The notes below the pieces were generated by a model. The model searched no databases. It had not been told where the DNA came from and worked only from the letters and a program-made list of their open reading frames with translations. From Alkaliphilus sp. B6464 (lineage in GTDB: Bacteria > Bacillota > Clostridia > Peptostreptococcales > Natronincolaceae), in assembly GCF_018141165.1 (NCBI RefSeq), contig NZ_CP058558.1, positions 248,001 to 312,000 on the forward strand: a stretch of DNA of 64,000 nucleotides, in the 5' to 3' direction. Of this stretch, positions 59,958 to 64,000 are shown in pieces; the first letter of the stretch is position 1, and the number at the start of each line of letters is the position of its first letter. Made by a program: the position numbers and the translations under genes.

Positions 59958-61880
59958 ATGATTAATAAATATGATGGGAATTCAATTACAGTTCTTGAAG
60001 GACTAGAGCCTGTTAGAATGAACCCCGGCATGTATATTGGTTCAACGGGATCAAAAGGACTACATCACTTAGTTGAAGAAATAGTAGCAAACTCTGTTGA
60101 TGAATCTTTGGCAGGTGGTTGTACTAAAATTAAAGTAACCATTAATAAAGATGGCTCTATCACCATTGAAGATAATGGTAGAGGTATGCCAGTTGAAATA
60201 AATAATAAAACAAAATTATCTGCTGTTAGATTGATATTTGAGCAGTTACATGCAGGTGGAAAATTCGGACAAGGTGGATATAAAGTTTCGGGTGGACTAC
60301 ATGGAGTAGGGGCAGCAGTTGTAAATGCTTTTTCTGAATGGCTTGAATGTATCGTGTACAGGAATGGAAAAAAGTACAAGATAAAATACAGTAACCAAAA
60401 GGTGGTCGAGGATTTAAAGGAATTCGGAAATACCAATCGAACAGGTACTATCATTACATTCAAACCTGATGAAACAATGTTTACTACTACCGTTTTTAAA
60501 TATCAAACCATTAAAAATAGATTAAAGGAACTTGCTTTTTTGAATAGAGGGCTAGAGTTTATTTTAAAAGATGAACGAAAAAATGAACAGATAGAAGAAA
60601 TATTTAAATTTGATGGAGGTATTGAAGAATACATCAAATCAATAAATGAAGGAAAAAATGCCCTACATAAAGACATCATTGCTTTTTCTGGTGAAACAGA
60701 AGTAGAAATAATTATTAAAGGCAAAAAAGAAAAGCGAAATATTTATATTGATATTGCTGTGCAATATACGGATGATTATAACGAAAACCTATATTCATTT
60801 GTAAATAATATCTCAACTATTGATGGTGGAACTCATCTTCAGGGATTTAAAACAGCAGTAACTAAAACAATTAATGATTACTGTCGTAGAGAAGGAATTC
60901 TAAAAGATAGAGACCAGAATTTCACTGGCAATGATACAGTAGAGGGAATAACAGGCATTATATCTGTAAAACTTGAGTATAGGCCAGAATTTGAAGGGCA
61001 AACAAAGGCAAAGTTAGGAAATCCAGAAGTTAGAGGAGCCATTCAATCTTATGTAAATAAGAACTTAGAAGAATATTTTGCTATAAATAAACCTACTGCT
61101 GATTTAATCATCAACAAAGTACAACAGGCTGCAAGGGCTAGAGATGCATCTAAAAAGGCTAGGGATGTTGCACGAAAGACATCTAATCCAAAGCAATATC
61201 TTGATAAACTTGCAGATGCAACTTCTCCAAACAGAAGTGAATGTGAAATATATATAGTAGAGGGAGATTCGGCAGGTGGATCTGCAAAACAGGCAAGAGA
61301 TAGAAAAACTCAAGGAGTACTTCCACTTAGAGGAAAAAGCATTAATGTTGAAAAGCAAAGTATAGAAAAAATATTAAATAATAAAGAAATTCAAGTTATG
61401 GATGCTGCTTTTGGAGTTGGTGTTGCTAATGAATGTGATGCTGAAAAAGCAAGATATGGAAAGATTATTATTTTGACAGACGCAGATAAAGATGGAGAGC
61501 ATATTAAAAACTTACTTCTCACATATTTATATCGTTTCAAAAAACCTTTAATAGATTTAGGTAAGGTTTATATAGGTATGCCTCCACTATATCATGTAAC
61601 AACAAATAAAAATGATTACTATATTTACACTGATAAAGAATTAGAAGAATTTAAAATCAAACTGAACAAGGATGAAAAGATTAAGCATATTCAACGATAT
61701 AAGGGGCTTGGGGAAATGAACCCAGAACAATTAAAAGAAACTTGCATGAACCCTAAAACTAGAAGAATTAAAAAAGTTTATATAGAGGAAAATACAGTTG
61801 CAGAAACTTTAGTAACTACTTTCATGGGTCCTAAGAGTGAATTAAGAATGAAATATTTACAAGATAATTGGGTTTCATAA
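59958..61880 (+). CDS. gyrB: GyrB/ParE type II topoisomerase subunit
   Basis: 640 residues with AAAGGTGGGATAC before ATG 59958. The GHKL ATPase domain has VEEIVANSVDESL, EDNGRGMPVEI and GGLHGVGAAVV; a transducer follows, and the Toprim domain has EGDSAGGSAKQARDR (about residue 434) and TDADKDGEHIK (about 507). The usual TDADVDGAHI carries two substitutions. The length is that of GyrB without the large insertion. It partners the GyrA-like gene at 62415 to manage supercoiling of this element, presumably the origin. Confidence 0.9.
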   Translation: MINKYDGNSITVLEGLEPVRMNPGMYIGSTGSKGLHHLVEEIVANSVDESLAGGCTKIKVTINKDGSITIEDNGRGMPVEINNKTKLSAVRLIFEQLHAGGKFGQGGYKVSGGLHGVGAAVVNAFSEWLECIVYRNGKKYKIKYSNQKVVEDLKEFGNTNRTGTIITFKPDETMFTTTVFKYQTIKNRLKELAFLNRGLEFILKDERKNEQIEEIFKFDGGIEEYIKSINEGKNALHKDIIAFSGETEVEIIIKGKKEKRNIYIDIAVQYTDDYNENLYSFVNNISTIDGGTHLQGFKTAVTKTINDYCRREGILKDRDQNFTGNDTVEGITGIISVKLEYRPEFEGQTKAKLGNPEVRGAIQSYVNKNLEEYFAINKPTADLIINKVQQAARARDASKKARDVARKTSNPKQYLDKLADATSPNRSECEIYIVEGDSAGGSAKQARDRKTQGVLPLRGKSINVEKQSIEKILNNKEIQVMDAAFGVGVANECDAEKARYGKIIILTDADKDGEHIKNLLLTYLYRFKKPLIDLGKVYIGMPPLYHVTTNKNDYYIYTDKELEEFKIKLNKDEKIKHIQRYKGLGEMNPEQLKETCMNPKTRRIKKVYIEENTVAETLVTTFMGPKSELRMKYLQDNWVS

Positions 61881-61910
61881 ATTAGAATAAATTTTTATTT
61901 TTTAATATAT

Positions 61911-61940
61911 AAGGGGGAGGTATTTATCCTCCCCCTTTTG
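61911..61940 (+). terminator. Strong intrinsic terminator of gyrB
   Basis: Stem AAGGGGGAGG/CCTCCCCCTT with a TTTTG tail. Confidence 0.9.
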
Positions 61941-62047
61941 TTCATGAACATTTAAAATATTTCTCTTGTTTTTGTTGTCTTGGGTTCTTGGTGATTAATT
62001 TTAATTCAAACATCTTTCATCGCATACAACATAAGGTTTTTTTATTT

Positions 62048-62248
62048 TTAATATATTTTGTATGGCACTGTTGCCATGGTAGATATTTCTACGTTTTGAG
62101 GTGTTGTAGTCTCAATTACTGGAGTCACTACTTTATCAATTGCTAAAACTATTAATTTATCCAGTAATAAATCTAAATTTGTGTTCATTGCTATTGATGT
62201 TGTAATAAGTGTTGCAATATAGTTTGATTTCAAAATTGCATTTATCAC
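62048..62248 (-). CDS. Small protein of unknown function (66 residues)
   Basis: GTG start at 62248 behind GGGGGTACTTGTAA. Ile-, Thr- and Ala-rich: MINAILKSNYIATLITTSIAM and VVTPVIETTTPQNVEISTMA. Two weakly hydrophobic stretches but no clear membrane helix. A minus-strand promoter (TTGAAT and TACAAT-type) lies upstream, which supports a real gene though on the opposite strand between gyrB and gyrA. No family is recognised. Confidence 0.45.
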   Translation of the reverse strand: MINAILKSNYIATLITTSIAMNTNLDLLLDKLIVLAIDKVVTPVIETTTPQNVEISTMATVPYKIY

Positions 62249-62414
62249 TTACAAGTACCCCCTTAATTAATTTTTACAAGTCCCTAATATGATCAATAGA
62301 ATCCTTTGACTTGTGCGATTATATTGTAATTAATTATATTAAAATGATTCAAGTATATTTTAAAGAAATAATGTTTTATTTTAACGACAAAACTTACTCA
62401 AAGGAGGTATGAGC

Positions 62415-64000
62415 ATGTTAAACAAAAATGAAATTATAGATAATAATATTATTGAAGTTGCTCTTGAAGATGAAATGCATGTCAGTTTTTTAAACTATTC
62501 AGGGGAAGTTATTGAAAACAGAGCAATACCCAGTGTATATGATGGACTTAAACCAGTTCTAAGAAGAATCTTATATGCCATGGAGGAATTAGGCCTTACA
62601 TGTGACAAACCACATCGTAAATCGGCTCGTATAGTCGGAGATTGTTTAGGAAAATGGCACCCTCATGGTGATTCATCTGTGTATGAGGCAATGGTTAGGA
62701 TGAGTCAATGGTGGTCAGTAAGATACCCTTTAGTAGATTTGCAAGGCAATGGAGGCTCTATTGACGGAGATTCCCCTGCTGCTATGAGGTATACAGAGGC
62801 AAGGATGGCTCCTATTGTGGAAGAATTTTTAAAAGACCTTAAAAAAAATACAGTTAATTGGAAAAATAACTTTGATGACACTATGAAAGAACCTGAAATA
62901 CTTCCTACCATTCTACCAAATTATTTATTAAATGGTGGAAGTGGTATTGCTGTTGGGGTGGCTTGTGATATTCCATCTCATAATTTAAGTGAACTGGTAA
63001 ACGGCATTATAGCATTTATTAATAATCCAGAGATTGAATTAACTCAACTTCTTAAAATTATTAAAGGACCAGACCTTCCCACTGGCGGAATTGCTGAAGG
63101 CAAAGACTTTTATGAAATTTATAGAACCGGGGAAGGAAAGTTTAAAGTTAGAGCAAAACATCATATAGAAGATCTTAAAGGTGGAAAAAAATTAATTGTA
63201 ATCACCGAAATTCCTTATCAAACTAAAAAAAGCACTATTCTTGCTAAATTAGGAGACCTTTATGTTAATAAAAAATTAGAAGGTGTAACTGATGTAAGAG
63301 ATGAATCTAATTTAGAAGAAGGCATTAGAATAGTAATTGAAGTTAAAAAGGATATAGATCCGAATTATGTTTTAAAGAAAATCTTCAAGAAAACTGATTT
63401 AGAGTCTACTCAAAGTGTTAGTATGAGAGCGATAGTTAAAGGAAAGTTAAAAACACTATCTCTAGTTGACTACTTTAAGGAGTATCTAGGTTTTCAAAAG
63501 GATGTATTGATTAAAAAAACAAACTATTCACTAACAAAACATAGACATGATCTGCATATTCAGGAAGGATTCTTAATTTGTTTGGAGGATATCTTTGCGA
63601 TAGTAGAAACAATTGCAAAGAGTAGAAACCCTAAAACAGCAAAAGATAATTTAATAAAAAAGTTTGGACTTGATGAAATACAAGCACAAGCAGTATTAGA
63701 TTTAAGATTGTCTAAACTAACTTCTCTTGGTAAAACAGAAACCAAGAATAAGATCAAAGAATTAAAAGATGAAATCAAAAGACTAGAACTCCTTATTTCC
63801 TGTGATGAAAACATTTTTGACCATATAAAATCTGTACTTAAAGATATTGATAAGAGATATGGAGACAAAAGAAGAACTAAGATTGTTAAAAACCTAAATG
63901 TTATTGAGGCAGAAAAACCTGTGGTAGAATTTAATATTGTTATAAAAGATAGAAACATTAGAACTTATCAAACAAAAAACTTTAAATCTGATGGTGGCAT
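62415..64000 (+). CDS. gyrA: GyrA/ParC type II topoisomerase subunit, C-terminus cut by window edge
   Basis: Over 520 residues are seen and the frame stays open to the window end. AAAGGAGG lies at 62400-62407; the ATG at 62415 has better spacing than one at 62409. Present are [36 protein letters not shown], and the catalytic tyrosine in AMRYTEARM (Tyr126), which carries out DNA cleavage. The QTGNGG-like motif is [18 protein letters not shown]. The C-terminal wrapping domain begins near the window end. It partners the GyrB-like protein just upstream. Confidence 0.92.
   Translation, partial: MLNKNEIIDNNIIEVALEDEMHVSFLNYSGEVIENRAIPSVYDGLKPVLRRILYAMEELGLTCDKPHRKSARIVGDCLGKWHPHGDSSVYEAMVRMSQWWSVRYPLVDLQGNGGSIDGDSPAAMRYTEARMAPIVEEFLKDLKKNTVNWKNNFDDTMKEPEILPTILPNYLLNGGSGIAVGVACDIPSHNLSELVNGIIAFINNPEIELTQLLKIIKGPDLPTGGIAEGKDFYEIYRTGEGKFKVRAKHHIEDLKGGKKLIVITEIPYQTKKSTILAKLGDLYVNKKLEGVTDVRDESNLEEGIRIVIEVKKDIDPNYVLKKIFKKTDLESTQSVSMRAIVKGKLKTLSLVDYFKEYLGFQKDVLIKKTNYSLTKHRHDLHIQEGFLICLEDIFAIVETIAKSRNPKTAKDNLIKKFGLDEIQAQAVLDLRLSKLTSLGKTETKNKIKELKDEIKRLELLISCDENIFDHIKSVLKDIDKRYGDKRRTKIVKNLNVIEAEKPVVEFNIVIKDRNIRTYQTKNFKSDGG

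Noticed and set aside
1-64000. tRNA, rRNA and phage structural genes
   Set aside because: No cloverleaf-type sequences with a GGTTCGAATCC core, no rRNA-like conserved stretches, and no capsid, portal, terminase or tail genes were seen.

Overview
The window looks like part of a large, very AT-rich plasmid (or phage-plasmid) from a Clostridium-like Firmicute. The evidence is strong GGAGG-type ribosome binding sites, frequent TTG and GTG starts, Firmicute-type lipoproteins and sigma-A promoters. There is an iteron origin with initiator-like genes and a near-complete set of replication enzymes carried by the element itself. I saw no rRNA, tRNA, phage capsid or tail genes, and no CRISPR array.

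Region 1 (1-16.1 kb, all minus strand) is a Tad-type (type IVc) pilus locus: prepilin peptidase, Flp pilin, a frameshifted second pilin-like gene, TadC, TadB, the TadA/CpaF motor ATPase, a decayed partial copy of the motor gene, TadZ/CpaE and CpaB/RcpC. It is followed in the same direction by a roughly 1210-residue HerA/VirB4-like ATPase interrupted by about 330 Ser/Gly-rich residues. Next come small membrane proteins, a winged-helix protein with a PD-(D/E)XK-like C-terminus, and a double-OB SSB-like protein. A pilus locus continuous with a DNA-pump-like ATPase, nuclease-like and ssDNA-binding genes suggests a DNA-transfer or DNA-uptake machine. Region 2 (15.4-19.9 kb) holds an unknown cytosolic protein, two exported proteins and a lipoprotein.

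Region 3 (20-34 kb) holds nucleic-acid and nucleotide metabolism: an AEP-like primase, an HD-domain protein, a DNA polymerase III alpha subunit carrying an inserted DnaJ-type zinc finger, a DHH-like protein, a first MazF/PemK-like gene, a kinase-like P-loop protein and a class II (B12-dependent) ribonucleotide reductase behind paired NrdR boxes. Region 4 (34-42 kb) is mostly small unknown genes, a second lone MazF, an XRE regulator and lipoproteins. Region 5 (42-50.7 kb) holds a stand-alone CHC2 zinc-finger protein, SbcD, an SbcC/Rad50 homologue split into two genes, a gene interrupted by TAG, and a second complete Rad50-like ATPase.

Region 6 (50.7-54.6 kb) is the likely origin: a DnaA-box palindrome, ten 20-bp iterons, a possible structured RNA and two initiator candidates. 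Region 7 (55-64 kb) holds a lipoprotein, IS21-like terminal repeats, a small heat-shock protein, an NAD-dependent ligase with an insertion, and gyrase-type GyrB and GyrA (the latter cut by the window end).

Two element-wide signals link the genes. An identical 12-bp motif, TGTTATGTTAAA, lies upstream of at least eight genes, always pointing at the gene, and most of these genes act in replication or repair. Upstream of many minus-strand genes there is also an ACTTGA-type -35 element. All functional assignments come from reading motifs in the sequence; no database search was run.
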